64,000 bases of DNA from Methylomonas rosea (GTDB taxonomy: Bacteria; Pseudomonadota; Gammaproteobacteria; Methylococcales; Methylomonadaceae): positions 1-64,000 of the forward strand of contig NZ_JANIBL010000018.1 in assembly GCF_024505055.1 (NCBI RefSeq), written 5' to 3'. Both the position numbers and the translations under genes were made by a program. Within the stretch, counting starts at the first letter, position 1; each line of letters begins with the position of its first letter. Under the pieces are notes generated by a model, which saw nothing but the letters and a program-made list of their open reading frames with translations, searched no databases and had not been told where the DNA came from. Shown here piece after piece: positions 42,574 through 52,073 of the stretch.

Positions 42574-45042
42574 TTAAAACTCAACCTTTACCGACCCCAA
42601 AAACGAGCGCGGCATACCCCAGGTCGCCCGGGTGCCGGATAATGCGGCAAAACCGTCGTGGACATATTCTTTATCCAGCAAATTGGTGACATTCAGCTGC
42701 AAAGTGACATTGGTCTTTGCCACTTTGCGGGTATAGCTGGCCAGCAGGTCCACGACGCCATAGCCATCGAAGTTGAAATCGTGGAAATCGAAAGTCGCCT
42801 TCCTGTCGCTCGCCAGTTCCAGGCCGGCACCGACTTTTAAACCGCGTAAGTCTTCCTGCTGAAAGTCGTATGTCGTCCAGAATGTGGCGGTATGATCCGG
42901 CACGCCTCTCAATCGGCTACCGACGGGAATATTATTCGGATTGTTTTCCTTCAACACTTCGGTGTTGGTGTACGCATAGGTGGCGATAGCATTCCATCCG
43001 GGCAGAATTTCCCCTTTGATATCGACCTCAACGCCCCGACTGCGCGCTTCGCCGGTAGCAACGCTGAAATTTAAATTGGTTAAATCGGTGGTGGGAATGT
43101 TCTGTTTGGTTAAATCGTAGTAAGCGATAGTGCTGGTTAATCTGTCGTCGAAAAATGCGGTTTTAAATCCCACTTCCCACTGCTGTGCGGTCTGTGGCGG
43201 TAAAAAGGTATTGCCTTGTCCCAAGCCATTGGTCGTGCCGAAATTCTCGACATAATTGCCGTAAATGCTCAGCCATTTTTCCGGTTGCCACAGCACGCCC
43301 ACCTGAGGCGTCACCGCATCCGCCCGCTGCCCGACCTGTTGCGACAAGACATTGAATTGCTCGACATTTTGATAACGAAAACCGCCCATGACATGAACGT
43401 TATAAGGCAGTTTGATTTGATCCTGAAGATAGATGCCGTATAGGTCGGTAATGGTATGAAACGAATTGGCGGCTCGGGTCGTTGGATTGATGGGCGGATT
43501 ACCGGTATGGATGGGATTGTAGATGTCGATAGCACTGGCAACCGTACTGCTGTACCCGACGGTATTTTCATCTTGCAGATAATAATCGCCGCCGATCAGT
43601 AAGGTATGTTGCAATCCCCATGTATCGAAGTGGCCCGTTAAATTGGTGGTCGTAAAATAACTTTCGTTGCTGTAAAAGTCGCTGGTGACCAAACGCCGGT
43701 TCAGTGTGCGTTGATCAGCTTGTAATGTGATAGGCAGCAGCGCGGTTCGGGTTCTGTCCAACAGGTTGATGCCTAGTTGCTCGCTGATTTCCCAACGGTC
43801 GTTAAATTGGTGTTTCAGATTAAAGCCGACGAATTTGTTTTCGACCGGATTCGGGTTGGCCTCCATTAAATTGCGTTCGCGCGGAATATCGACCAAGCGC
43901 GGGTTTATCCAGCTGCCGTCGGCTCGGGTGCCGTCAATGATTAATGGCCTGGAATGCAAGTCGTAGTCGTTATTTTCATGGCGGTATTCCATTTCCAATA
44001 ACGCCGTGGTTCGCGGACTGATATTCCATTGCAAGACAGGCGCGACGAATACTTTTTCGTAGTCCACCAGCTCGCGAAACGATCCGCTGTTCTCATACGA
44101 AACGTTCATTCGGTACAGTAGGTCTCGATTTTCGGTCAACGGCCCGGTAGCATCAATGCTGGTACGATATAAGTCGTAGGAGCCAAATTGTTGTTGTAGC
44201 GCGTAATAGGCAGTATCCAGCGGCTTTTTGGTGACAACGTTAACCATGCCGCCTGGCTCCACACGTCCGTACAGCATCGCAGCCGGCCCCTTTAGCACTT
44301 CGATGCTTTGCACATTGGCCATGGCTCGCGTGCCATCCGCGCCACCAAAGGTATCGATCCGAAAACCGTTGCGGAAATAGTTGAAATTGAAAAATCCGCG
44401 AATAGTGACTTGGTCGCCCAAGCCGCCGGCGCCTTGGCCGGTCGTCACGCCGCTGACGTATTTCACCGCTTGATCGAGTTTTATGGCTTGGCGATCGTCC
44501 AATACCGCTTTCGGAATCACCTGAACGTTTAGCGGTGTTTCCATGATGGGGGTGTCGGTTTTGGTAGCGAAGGTAGTGTTGGGTGCCGAATAATCCTTGT
44601 TGTAGGGATCGGTAGGGTCGTATTGTCTTTTGCCGGTAACGGTCACCGCAGACAATGTCGTCGAGTCTGCTACATGAGAGCCGGGTGCTATTTCTAGTGT
44701 CACGCTATTCCCGTTGTTTAAACGGTAACTTAAGCCTGTGCCTTGCAGCAATTTATCTAAGGCTTGGCGCGGTGTGAACGCGCCGACGACTGCATTCGAG
44801 CGGGTGTCTTTGGCTAAGCCGGCAGGAAACCCGACTTGCCAGTCACTGGTTGCTATGAATGCGTTTAGCGCATCAGGCAAGGCTTGAGCGGGGATATTGA
44901 AGTTTTGTGTGGTATTTAGCTTATCCATGTGCTCGGTCTCGTCGGCAAAAACGGGGAGCGGCCCGATAGCGGATAGTGCCAGAGCAATAGCGATGGTCAA
45001 TTTACGCAATACGCCGGGGGCGATGGGTTGTAGCCTGTACAT
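42574..45042 (-). CDS. TonB-dependent siderophore receptor with N-terminal signalling domain
   Basis: 822 residues from the ATG at 45042, preceded by AAGGAGTA; the frame runs 16 codons further upstream. Signal peptide (about 1-34), an STN signalling domain (about 45-125, with NFNIPAQALPDALNAFIATS), a plug (about 145-265), and a 22-strand barrel to the terminal aromatic (LGSVKVEF). The STN domain marks a receptor that talks to a FecR-type anti-sigma factor, and FecR and FecI-type genes lie immediately upstream on the same strand. It takes up a ferric siderophore whose identity is unknown (FpvA/FoxA class). Confidence 0.92.
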   Translation of the reverse strand: MYRLQPIAPGVLRKLTIAIALALSAIGPLPVFADETEHMDKLNTTQNFNIPAQALPDALNAFIATSDWQVGFPAGLAKDTRSNAVVGAFTPRQALDKLLQGTGLSYRLNNGNSVTLEIAPGSHVADSTTLSAVTVTGKRQYDPTDPYNKDYSAPNTTFATKTDTPIMETPLNVQVIPKAVLDDRQAIKLDQAVKYVSGVTTGQGAGGLGDQVTIRGFFNFNYFRNGFRIDTFGGADGTRAMANVQSIEVLKGPAAMLYGRVEPGGMVNVVTKKPLDTAYYALQQQFGSYDLYRTSIDATGPLTENRDLLYRMNVSYENSGSFRELVDYEKVFVAPVLQWNISPRTTALLEMEYRHENNDYDLHSRPLIIDGTRADGSWINPRLVDIPRERNLMEANPNPVENKFVGFNLKHQFNDRWEISEQLGINLLDRTRTALLPITLQADQRTLNRRLVTSDFYSNESYFTTTNLTGHFDTWGLQHTLLIGGDYYLQDENTVGYSSTVASAIDIYNPIHTGNPPINPTTRAANSFHTITDLYGIYLQDQIKLPYNVHVMGGFRYQNVEQFNVLSQQVGQRADAVTPQVGVLWQPEKWLSIYGNYVENFGTTNGLGQGNTFLPPQTAQQWEVGFKTAFFDDRLTSTIAYYDLTKQNIPTTDLTNLNFSVATGEARSRGVEVDIKGEILPGWNAIATYAYTNTEVLKENNPNNIPVGSRLRGVPDHTATFWTTYDFQQEDLRGLKVGAGLELASDRKATFDFHDFNFDGYGVVDLLASYTRKVAKTNVTLQLNVTNLLDKEYVHDGFAALSGTRATWGMPRSFLGSVKVEF

Positions 45043-45332
45043 GAATACTCCTTGTCTTTGGTTTGAATAGTCAGCGCATAAAACGCGCATGGCTACCGAG
45101 ACGTTTCAGAAAAAGGAATACACACTTGGGCACACAGATTTTTTGCCAACCTCCACGTTGCGCAACGCGACCATTTAAAATTTTCACACTTGGGGCCGCT
45201 CACTTCTAGTCCGAGGGCAACATATTGGACTGAAAGCCGTAAAGCCATTTTGAATAAGCTAGGGCGAGTTTGTTAGCGTTTTGGATTTACCGGTAGAGCT
45301 GGTTTGTGGTGCCTGAGATTTAATTGGAGGGT

Positions 45333-46295
45333 TTAGCTTTTCAATATCGTCAGGTAGGGTGAAATACCTACGGATTTGGCGCCGGCTATATCCGCTAAGG
45401 TTCGAATCAACGCATTAGTATCGTCCAGTTTGAAATTGCCGGTGATGCGGGTTTGTGCCAGTTTGGCGTCGGCGATGACAATCGCGCCGGGATGGTAGCG
45501 GTCAAGTTCGGTTATTACGTCGCTTAGGGTTTTATCTTGAAAGATTAACCGGCCTTTTAGCCAGGCAAAGGTCTTGCCGGTATCGATGGCGCTGATTTCT
45601 GCGACGCTTTGGGTATGAATTTCGGTATGTTGGCCGACGCTCAATTGCCGGTTTTGGCCTTGTTCTGCGCTGCATATCACTATGCCACTTTCTACATCCA
45701 CCCTGGTAGCCTCACCGGTTTTGACGCTAAAACGGGTACCGACTACTTTTACAGTCCCTTGCGCGGTAGTGACGATAAACGGGCGGTTTTTATCGGGTTT
45801 TACTTCAAAAAAGGCTTCGCCGCTTAACAGGGTTACGCCGCGCCGTTCTCCGGCATAGTTCAGTTTTACCGCGCTGTCGGTATTTAAAATCAGCGTGGAG
45901 CCGTCGGCCAGCGTTACCCGGCGCTGTTCGCCGGTGACGGTGGCGATATCTGCCTGCCAGCGCAGCAACCAGTCTGTTGCAGCCAGGAACCAGCCGCTAA
46001 GCAATAAAACACAGGCTGCGGCGGCCCAGCGTGGCGTTGTTGATCTGCGTGGTGCCGGTTTAAGCGGGATGGCGGCATGCTGGCTTAAAGCGGCGTTCAG
46101 CGCCGGCGATTGCCACAGTCGCACCACTCTGTCGTAAGCGGTTTGATGCGCCGGATTGGCGGCCAGCCAGTCGGCAAACTCGGCTTTATCGGCCGCGCCG
46201 GTTTTACTGTCCTGTAAGCGGGCAAACCAGGCGAGTGCTTGATCTTGGATCTTACCAAGTGAAGGAAGAGTTTCCTGATCGTGACGTGAAGACAT
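45333..46295 (-). CDS. FecR-family anti-sigma factor
   Basis: 320 residues from the ATG at 46295; the frame opens at 46349, 7 bases after the sigma stop, which is an equally defensible start. The N-terminal cytoplasmic DUF4880-type part (ALAWFARLQD, FADWLAANPAHQTAYDRV), one membrane helix (about 88-105, AAAACVLLLSGWFLAATDWLL) and the periplasmic FecR domain (GEQRRVTLADGSTLILNTDSAV) then a C-terminal secretin-like STN fold. It would hold the sigma factor at the membrane until the receptor reports ligand. Confidence 0.88.
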   Translation of the reverse strand: MSSRHDQETLPSLGKIQDQALAWFARLQDSKTGAADKAEFADWLAANPAHQTAYDRVVRLWQSPALNAALSQHAAIPLKPAPRRSTTPRWAAAACVLLLSGWFLAATDWLLRWQADIATVTGEQRRVTLADGSTLILNTDSAVKLNYAGERRGVTLLSGEAFFEVKPDKNRPFIVTTAQGTVKVVGTRFSVKTGEATRVDVESGIVICSAEQGQNRQLSVGQHTEIHTQSVAEISAIDTGKTFAWLKGRLIFQDKTLSDVITELDRYHPGAIVIADAKLAQTRITGNFKLDDTNALIRTLADIAGAKSVGISPYLTILKS

Positions 46296-46356
46296 GACGG
46301 GTAACGGTCGAAGCGGGTAGGCGGATTTTATCAGCATTGGCAATGGCAAGGCGAAA

Positions 46357-46902
46357 TCATACCCTGTTCAAGGGGTGGTTTTCCTGGCTGGCCAGTAAAT
46401 GAGCAAGGGCGGCGTGTACATTCTTTTCCACCGCACTGCGGGATATGCCGTAATACGATGCAATGCGCTCGTAAGTCCAATGATGGAATTTATGCAACAC
46501 CAGAATTTGTCGGCGCCGTTCCGTTAATTGCTCAAGGGCTGCCAACATCAATGCCACTTCTTCTTGATCGGAAGCCTGCTGTTCGGGCGTTGGCGTGTTG
46601 GCTGGCAAGCTATCCAGTAGCGCTATATCGTCGTCCGCGTCAGTTTGTAATGTATGGTCGGCGCGGTGGCGGATATGTTCTTTGCGCAGATGGTCCAGAG
46701 CCAGGTTTTTAGCGATCTGGTACATAAATGGCCTGGGATATTTTACTTCCTGGCTTTCCAGAGCGTGCAGCAGTTTTAGGTAGGCTTCGTGCGCTAAATC
46801 TTCGGCGGTCTGCGGGCAACCGACGATGGCGAAGATGGTATGAATCAATGAGTCGCGATGGGCCAAAAACAGGGCGTCGATGTTGAAGGTGATGCTGTTC
46901 AT
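46357..46902 (-). CDS. ECF sigma factor, FecI type
   Basis: 181 residues from the ATG at 46902; the frame is open 46 codons upstream but those codons do not look like sigma N-terminal sequence. Region 2 (HRDSLIHTIFAIVGCPQTAEDLAHEAYLKLL, in parts) and region 4 (TERRRQILVLHKFHHWTYERIASYYGISRSAVEKNV, in parts; helix-turn-helix) are intact. It would direct transcription of the receptor gene downstream. First gene of a sigma/anti-sigma/receptor/PepSY set read from right to left. No Fur-box match to the consensus was seen upstream. Confidence 0.9.
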   Translation of the reverse strand: MNSITFNIDALFLAHRDSLIHTIFAIVGCPQTAEDLAHEAYLKLLHALESQEVKYPRPFMYQIAKNLALDHLRKEHIRHRADHTLQTDADDDIALLDSLPANTPTPEQQASDQEEVALMLAALEQLTERRRQILVLHKFHHWTYERIASYYGISRSAVEKNVHAALAHLLASQENHPLNRV

Positions 46903-47099
46903 GGCGAGCCGGCGCTTGACGTAATTAAACCCAGGTAAAATGCTGAACAAGCAAAATACGAACCATGATCTAAGTACTTTGATTTTTATAGATAAAAGGG
47001 AAAGACTGTGGCGGAAAAATCCGGGAAATGCCGCGGTCAAGTGGTCAAATGCCTGTTTTTTAGTGTCGGTACGGGCGTTAGCTGTACTGGAAGTGCCTG

Positions 47100-48287
47100 T
47101 TGGTACACACTTTTTCCGCGAAAACTGCTAGTCTTATCACCTCGATTAAGCGGGTGGGGCTGAGCTTGGAACAGGATATAACAACAGATTTGCGGGTGTT
47201 GGAAAGTCATTTGGACGGTATGCTCAACCGTGTCCAACATAACAGCCTGACCTTAAAGCGATTGCAAAGCTTTGAAATGCGCTTGTTGGGGCTTAGTTCG
47301 CTGGCGGAAATGATAGAGTTCATTCTAGGTGAAGCCAAGGCGTTGTTCGATTTGGACGTGATCAGCTTGTGTTTGATCGACGCTAAAAACGAAATCGCCG
47401 GCTATCTGGAAGTGGATAATTATAATTATCGGGACAGGGAAGGGTTGTTTTTAGCAAGTAGCGAATGGCAATTGCGCCATAGTTTTGGTTTGTCCGATCA
47501 GCCGTTTCTCGGAAGCTATCAGACCACGGTCTGTGAAAAGTTTTTTTCCGAATCCAATCAACAAAAGCCCGCGTCAGTAGTCATCGCGCCGCTGATTCGT
47601 CGGGACAGGTATCTGGGGTCGTTGAATCTGGGTAGCTATCATAACGAGCGTTTCATGCAAGGCATGGCCACCGATTTTGTCGAGCATATCGCTTCGGTGA
47701 TCAGTATTTGTCTGGAAAACAATTTAAACGTCGAAACCATGCGTCGTACCAGCTTGGTTGACCCATTGACTGGCGTGAACAACCGGCGATTCCTCGAGCA
47801 GCGCATAGAGGAAGAGCTGGATCGTAGTCAACGCAATCGCGAGCCGCTATCTTGCCTGTTTCTGGATATCGATTTTTTTAAACGTATTAACGATGGCTTC
47901 GGGCATCAGGCCGGTGATCATGTACTGGCTGTGGTGGCCGGTATTATCAAGAAATTGCTGCGTAATAACGATGTGCTGGCGCGTTATGGTGGCGAGGAAT
48001 TCGTGGCATTGCTGTCGCAAAGTGACGAAAGTACAGCCTCCGAAATTGCCGAGCGGATTCGCTTGAGCATTGCTAATTTGCAGGTGGAATATGGCGAGCA
48101 AAGTGTTCCGGTAACTATTTCAATCGGTGTGGCGACTTACCAGCCCAGTCGGTCGCAAAAAAAACCGGTCGCCGAGATTGCGCTGCAATTGGTGCAAACC
48201 GCCGATGCTGCCTTGTACGAAGCCAAACGCAAAGGCAGAAACCGTATTGAGAATGGCGGATTGGTACTGGTTGTCGAGTCGGTTTAG
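47100..48287 (+). CDS. DUF484/GAF-type and GGDEF diguanylate cyclase
   Basis: 395 residues starting at TTG 47100, with GGAAG 6 bases before; a GTG at 47154 is an alternative. The N-terminal half has a GAF-like sensor fold of DUF484 character (about 50-215, with [19 protein letters not shown] and [35 protein letters not shown], in parts), then an intact GGDEF domain with [17 protein letters not shown] and [11 protein letters not shown]. Metal-binding Asp and the GGEEF are present, so it should make c-di-GMP. Its end overlaps the convergent galE stop by 4 bases. Confidence 0.85.
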   Translation: MVHTFSAKTASLITSIKRVGLSLEQDITTDLRVLESHLDGMLNRVQHNSLTLKRLQSFEMRLLGLSSLAEMIEFILGEAKALFDLDVISLCLIDAKNEIAGYLEVDNYNYRDREGLFLASSEWQLRHSFGLSDQPFLGSYQTTVCEKFFSESNQQKPASVVIAPLIRRDRYLGSLNLGSYHNERFMQGMATDFVEHIASVISICLENNLNVETMRRTSLVDPLTGVNNRRFLEQRIEEELDRSQRNREPLSCLFLDIDFFKRINDGFGHQAGDHVLAVVAGIIKKLLRNNDVLARYGGEEFVALLSQSDESTASEIAERIRLSIANLQVEYGEQSVPVTISIGVATYQPSRSQKKPVAEIALQLVQTADAALYEAKRKGRNRIENGGLVLVVESV

Positions 48288-49330
48288 TTGTAACCGTTGG
48301 GATTGTTTTTCTGCCAGCGCCAGGTATCGGTCATCATTTGTTTTAAATCCCGCTCCGCTTTCCAGCCTATTTTCTCTTCCGACAAACTTGGGTCGGCGTA
48401 GCAGGCCGCAACATCGCCGGCTCGACGTGGTGCGATTTTGTAGGGAACTGCCTGATCTGTTACTTCGATAAAGGTCTTGACCATTTCCAACACGCTGTAG
48501 CCGTTGCCGGTGCCTAAATTAATCGCATCACAAATTGCAGTATCGGCAGTTTTACCGAGCAGGTATTGCAAGGCTTTAATATGGCCTTGCGCCAGATCGA
48601 CCACATGGATGTAATCGCGGACGCCGGTGCCGTCCTTAGTGGGATAGTCATCGCCGAACACCGACAGAACCGGCAATTTGCCGATGGCGACTTGCGATAA
48701 AAACGGCATCAGATTATTGGGTATGCCGTTGGGATCTTCGCCGATCAAACCGCTGCTGTGTGCGCCGATGGGGTTGAAATAACGCAGTATTGCAAATTGC
48801 CAGGGCTGGCTGGCTCCGTTCAATGCGTCGGCATTGCCGACATCGCGCAGGATTTCTTCGATAAACAGTTTGGTGCGGCCGTAAGGGTTGGTGGCTTGCA
48901 ACGGGAAGCTTTCCAAAATCGGTACGCTGTGCGGGTCACCGTACACAGTCGCGGACGAGCTGAATACCAATCGTTTCACCGCAAACTCGTTCATCGTCTC
49001 CAGCAACACCTGGGTGCCGTAGATATTGTTGCGGTAGTAACTTAGGGGTTGTTGGCAGGATTCGCCAACGGCCTTTAAGCCGGCGAAATGGATCACCGCA
49101 TCGATCTTATGCGCTTTGAAAATCTCGCGCAGCGCGGTCTGGTCGGTAATGTCGGCTTGATAGAAACCGGGTTTTTGCCCGGTAATGGTTTCGATGCGTT
49201 TCAGCGATTCAAGTTTGCTGTTGCTGAGGTTATCCACAACGATGATCTCGAAACCATTATTTAATAGTTCCACGCAGGTATGGCTACCAATATAGCCGGC
49301 ACCGCCGGTCACCAAAATTGTGTTTTTCAT
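48284..49330 (-). CDS. galE: UDP-glucose 4-epimerase
   Basis: 348 residues, the usual GalE length. Interconverts UDP-glucose and UDP-galactose with NAD. NAD loop [10 protein letters not shown] (residues 9-18), [28 protein letters not shown] and the catalytic YxxxK in [13 protein letters not shown]; later [18 protein letters not shown]. It may supply UDP-galactose for the surface glycan made by the region at the start of the window. It is 15 bases downstream of ttcA on the same strand. Confidence 0.95.
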   Translation of the reverse strand: MKNTILVTGGAGYIGSHTCVELLNNGFEIIVVDNLSNSKLESLKRIETITGQKPGFYQADITDQTALREIFKAHKIDAVIHFAGLKAVGESCQQPLSYYRNNIYGTQVLLETMNEFAVKRLVFSSSATVYGDPHSVPILESFPLQATNPYGRTKLFIEEILRDVGNADALNGASQPWQFAILRYFNPIGAHSSGLIGEDPNGIPNNLMPFLSQVAIGKLPVLSVFGDDYPTKDGTGVRDYIHVVDLAQGHIKALQYLLGKTADTAICDAINLGTGNGYSVLEMVKTFIEVTDQAVPYKIAPRRAGDVAACYADPSLSEEKIGWKAERDLKQMMTDTWRWQKNNPNGYN

Positions 49331-49345
49331 CGTTGCATTCCGTGG

Positions 49346-50203
49346 TTAGCGTTCGAGGATGTCCAGTCCTGCTTCGTCTGAGACAACGCGCGGCAGACTT
49401 GCGTCGGGGTCACGGCGCAGGCCGGCAAAGTCGAATAAACTGGCGTCAGCCATTTGCGAAGGTGCTATGTTTTGCAGGCTGGCGAAAATGGTTTCGATAC
49501 GGCCAGGGAATTGTTTATCCCAACCATTCAACATTTGCTTCATTGCTTTGCGTTGCAGGTTTTCTTGGGAACCGCATAAATTGCAAGGAATGATCGGAAA
49601 TTGTTTGAAAGCCGCGAAGCGGTTGATGTCTTTTTCCCGGCAATAAGCTAGCGGGCGAATCACGATGTTTTGTTTATCGTCGCTGAGCAATTTCGGCGGC
49701 ATGGCTTTTAATTTGCCGGCGTAGAACATGTTCAGGAAGAAGGTCTCGATAATGTCGTCGCGGTGATGGCCGAGGGCGATCTTGGTGATCTTATGTTCTT
49801 TGGCAAATCCATACAAAGTGCCGCGCCGCAACCGGGAACACAGGCTGCAAGTGGTTTGGCCTTCCGGGATGATGCGTTTGACGATGCTGTAGGTGTCATG
49901 TTCGATGATGTGGTAAGGCACGCCTATCGATTGCAGATATTCCGGCAGCACGTGTTCCGGAAAGCCCGGCTGCTTTTGATCCAGATTGACCGCAATAATC
50001 TCGAAATTGATTGGCGCGGTTTTCTGCAAGTTCAGCAGAATGTCCAGCATCGTGTAAGAGTCTTTGCCGCCGGACAGGCAGACCATTACCTTATCGTCCG
50101 GTTCTATCATGTTGAAGTCGGCGATGGCTTCGCCGACGCAGCGTCTCAGGCGTTTTTGCAGCTTGTTAAACTGGGTGCGGGATTTGTGTTCTGGATCGGA
50201 CAT
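49346..50203 (-). CDS. ttcA: tRNA 2-thiocytidine synthetase TtcA
   Basis: 285 residues. ATP-pyrophosphatase that thiolates C32 of several tRNAs. PP-loop [15 protein letters not shown] near residue 45, and the iron-sulfur cysteines in [10 protein letters not shown] with the downstream [16 protein letters not shown] block. Length and order fit TtcA. It lies 46 bases downstream of fabB after a hairpin terminator, with galE following. Confidence 0.95.
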   Translation of the reverse strand: MSDPEHKSRTQFNKLQKRLRRCVGEAIADFNMIEPDDKVMVCLSGGKDSYTMLDILLNLQKTAPINFEIIAVNLDQKQPGFPEHVLPEYLQSIGVPYHIIEHDTYSIVKRIIPEGQTTCSLCSRLRRGTLYGFAKEHKITKIALGHHRDDIIETFFLNMFYAGKLKAMPPKLLSDDKQNIVIRPLAYCREKDINRFAAFKQFPIIPCNLCGSQENLQRKAMKQMLNGWDKQFPGRIETIFASLQNIAPSQMADASLFDFAGLRRDPDASLPRVVSDEAGLDILER

Positions 50204-50217
50204 GGATGCGGTGAAAG

Positions 50218-50243
50218 GCGGCTGAAACTAGTGTTCCAGCCGC
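50218..50243 (-). terminator. Terminator hairpin between fabB and ttcA
   Basis: GCGGCTGGAA pairs with TTTCAGCCGC (10 bp with one G-U) around a 6-base loop on the minus strand, starting 7 bases after the fabB stop. A short CTTTC follows. It probably ends the fabA-fabB transcript or reduces read-through into ttcA. Confidence 0.55.
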
Positions 50244-50249
50244 GCATAA

Positions 50250-51470
50250 TTAGCCGTTATAGCGTTGGAAAATAAGCGTGGCGTTGGTGCCGCCGAAGCC
50301 GAAGCTGTTGGACATGATCGTGTTCAGCGTCACGTTATCCCGGTACTCTCTAACAATCGGAATGCCGGCCGCACCCGGATCAAGTTGGTTGATATTGGCG
50401 GATGCACTCAAGAAGTTTTCTTGCATCATCAGCAAGGAATAAATGGCTTCGTTGACGCCGGCCGCGCCCAAGGCATGACCTGTCAGTGATTTGGTTGAAC
50501 TGACCGCCGGTACGCCGTCAGCGCCGAATACTTCGCGCATCGCTTCCAGTTCGCGGGTATCGCCTACCGGGGTGCTGGTGCCGTGAGCGTTGATGTAGTC
50601 TATTTTATCGGTGACGGTAGCCAGGGCTTGCTGCATGCAACGCACCGCGCCTTCGCCGGAGGGCTGTACCATGTCGTAGCCATCGGACGTCGCGCCGTAG
50701 CCGACTAATTCGGCGTAGATTTTTGCGCCGCGCGCTTTGGCGTGTTCCAGTTCCTCGATCACCAACACGCCGCCACCGCCGGAGATGACGAAGCCGTCGC
50801 GGGTTTCGTCGTAGGGGCGGGAAGCCGTGGCTGGTGTGTCATTATATTTTGAAGACAGCGCGCCCATGGCGTCGAACATCACCGACATGGTCCAGTGTAG
50901 TTCTTCGCCGCCGCCCGCGAAAACGATGTCTTGCTTGCCCAGTTGAATCAATTCCATGGCGTGGCCGATGCAATGGGCGCTGGTCGCGCAAGCGGAACTG
51001 ATGGAGTAATTGACGCCTTTGATCTTGAAAGGCGTGGCCAGACAGGCTGTGTTGGTGCTGGACATAGCCCGCGTCACCATATACGGACCGACTTTCTTCA
51101 CGCCTTTAGAACGGAGAATATCGGCTGAATCCACCAAGTTAGAGGTTGAAGGTCCACCGGAGCCCATCACTAAACCGGTACGGACATTGGAAATTTGCGA
51201 CTCTTCCAGGCCGGAATCGGCGATAGCTTGTTCCATTGCCAGATAGTTGTAGGCTGCGCCGTCGCCCATAAAGCGTTTAACTTTGCGGTCTATTGCTTCA
51301 TCCAGGTCGATGTTGACCGGGCCGTGCACATGGCTGCGAAAGCCCATCTCTGCATAGACCGGCGCGTGAACGATGCCGGAACGGCCGGTTCTCAAAGAAT
51401 CCACCACTTCGTCCCGGTTGTTGCCGATGCTGGAAACTATCCCTAAACCTGTTACAACTACGCGTTTCAT
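50250..51470 (-). CDS. fabB: 3-oxoacyl-ACP synthase I (FabB)
   Basis: 406 residues from the ATG at 51470 (AAGGAAACC ahead). The long upstream extension of the frame overlaps fabA and is not coding for this protein. Condensing enzyme of unsaturated fatty-acid synthesis. Catalytic Cys in [14 protein letters not shown], His in [11 protein letters not shown] and in [12 protein letters not shown], and the [12 protein letters not shown]-terminus are all present. It is 10 bases downstream of fabA, in the classical fabA-fabB pair. Confidence 0.95.
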   Translation of the reverse strand: MKRVVVTGLGIVSSIGNNRDEVVDSLRTGRSGIVHAPVYAEMGFRSHVHGPVNIDLDEAIDRKVKRFMGDGAAYNYLAMEQAIADSGLEESQISNVRTGLVMGSGGPSTSNLVDSADILRSKGVKKVGPYMVTRAMSSTNTACLATPFKIKGVNYSISSACATSAHCIGHAMELIQLGKQDIVFAGGGEELHWTMSVMFDAMGALSSKYNDTPATASRPYDETRDGFVISGGGGVLVIEELEHAKARGAKIYAELVGYGATSDGYDMVQPSGEGAVRCMQQALATVTDKIDYINAHGTSTPVGDTRELEAMREVFGADGVPAVSSTKSLTGHALGAAGVNEAIYSLLMMQENFLSASANINQLDPGAAGIPIVREYRDNVTLNTIMSNSFGFGGTNATLIFQRYNG

Positions 51471-51480
51471 GATGGTTTCC

Positions 51481-51996
51481 TTAGAAATCTTGGGTGGACG
51501 TAAACAAACCGACTCGCAAATCGGTCGCTTCATAGATTTGTTTGCCGTCGACTTCCATCGTGGCATCGGCGATGCCCATGACCAGCTTGCGCAGAATCAC
51601 GCGTTTCAAGTCGATTTTGTAAGTGACTTTTTTGGCTGTCGGCAGCACCTGGCCGGTGAATTTAACTTCGCCGCAACCTAGCGCGCGACCTTTGCCGGGA
51701 CCGCCCAACCAGCACAAATAGAAACCGACCAATTGCCACATCGCGTCCAAACCAAGGCAGCCGGGCATGACCGGGTCGCCTTGAAAATGGCAGTCGAAAA
51801 ACCATAGTTCGGGCGTAATATCCAACTCGGCAATGATTTCGCCTTTGCCGTACTTGCCGCCTTCATCGGAAATATGGACGATGCGGTCCATCATCAGCAT
51901 ATTGGGAAGCGGTAGCTGCGCGTTGGTCGGGCCGTATAACTCGCCGCGGCCGGACATTAATAATTCTTCGCGCGTGAAACTGTGCTGCTTCTCCAT
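51481..51996 (-). CDS. fabA: 3-hydroxydecanoyl-ACP dehydratase/isomerase (FabA)
   Basis: 171 residues, typical of FabA. Dehydrates 3-hydroxydecanoyl-ACP and isomerises the double bond to start unsaturated fatty acids. The catalytic His/Asp are in [23 protein letters not shown], in parts, and the family's [13 protein letters not shown] block is intact. Together with fabB it places the host among gammaproteobacteria or alphaproteobacteria that use the FabA/FabB route. First gene of the fabAB unit. Confidence 0.96.
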   Translation of the reverse strand: MEKQHSFTREELLMSGRGELYGPTNAQLPLPNMLMMDRIVHISDEGGKYGKGEIIAELDITPELWFFDCHFQGDPVMPGCLGLDAMWQLVGFYLCWLGGPGKGRALGCGEVKFTGQVLPTAKKVTYKIDLKRVILRKLVMGIADATMEVDGKQIYEATDLRVGLFTSTQDF

Positions 51997-52073
51997 CTTA
52001 ATTTTTACCTGGTTGGTGGGTTCAAAAACTGCGGCATTATCTAATAACCGGCTTAAAAAATCAGCTCAATTTT

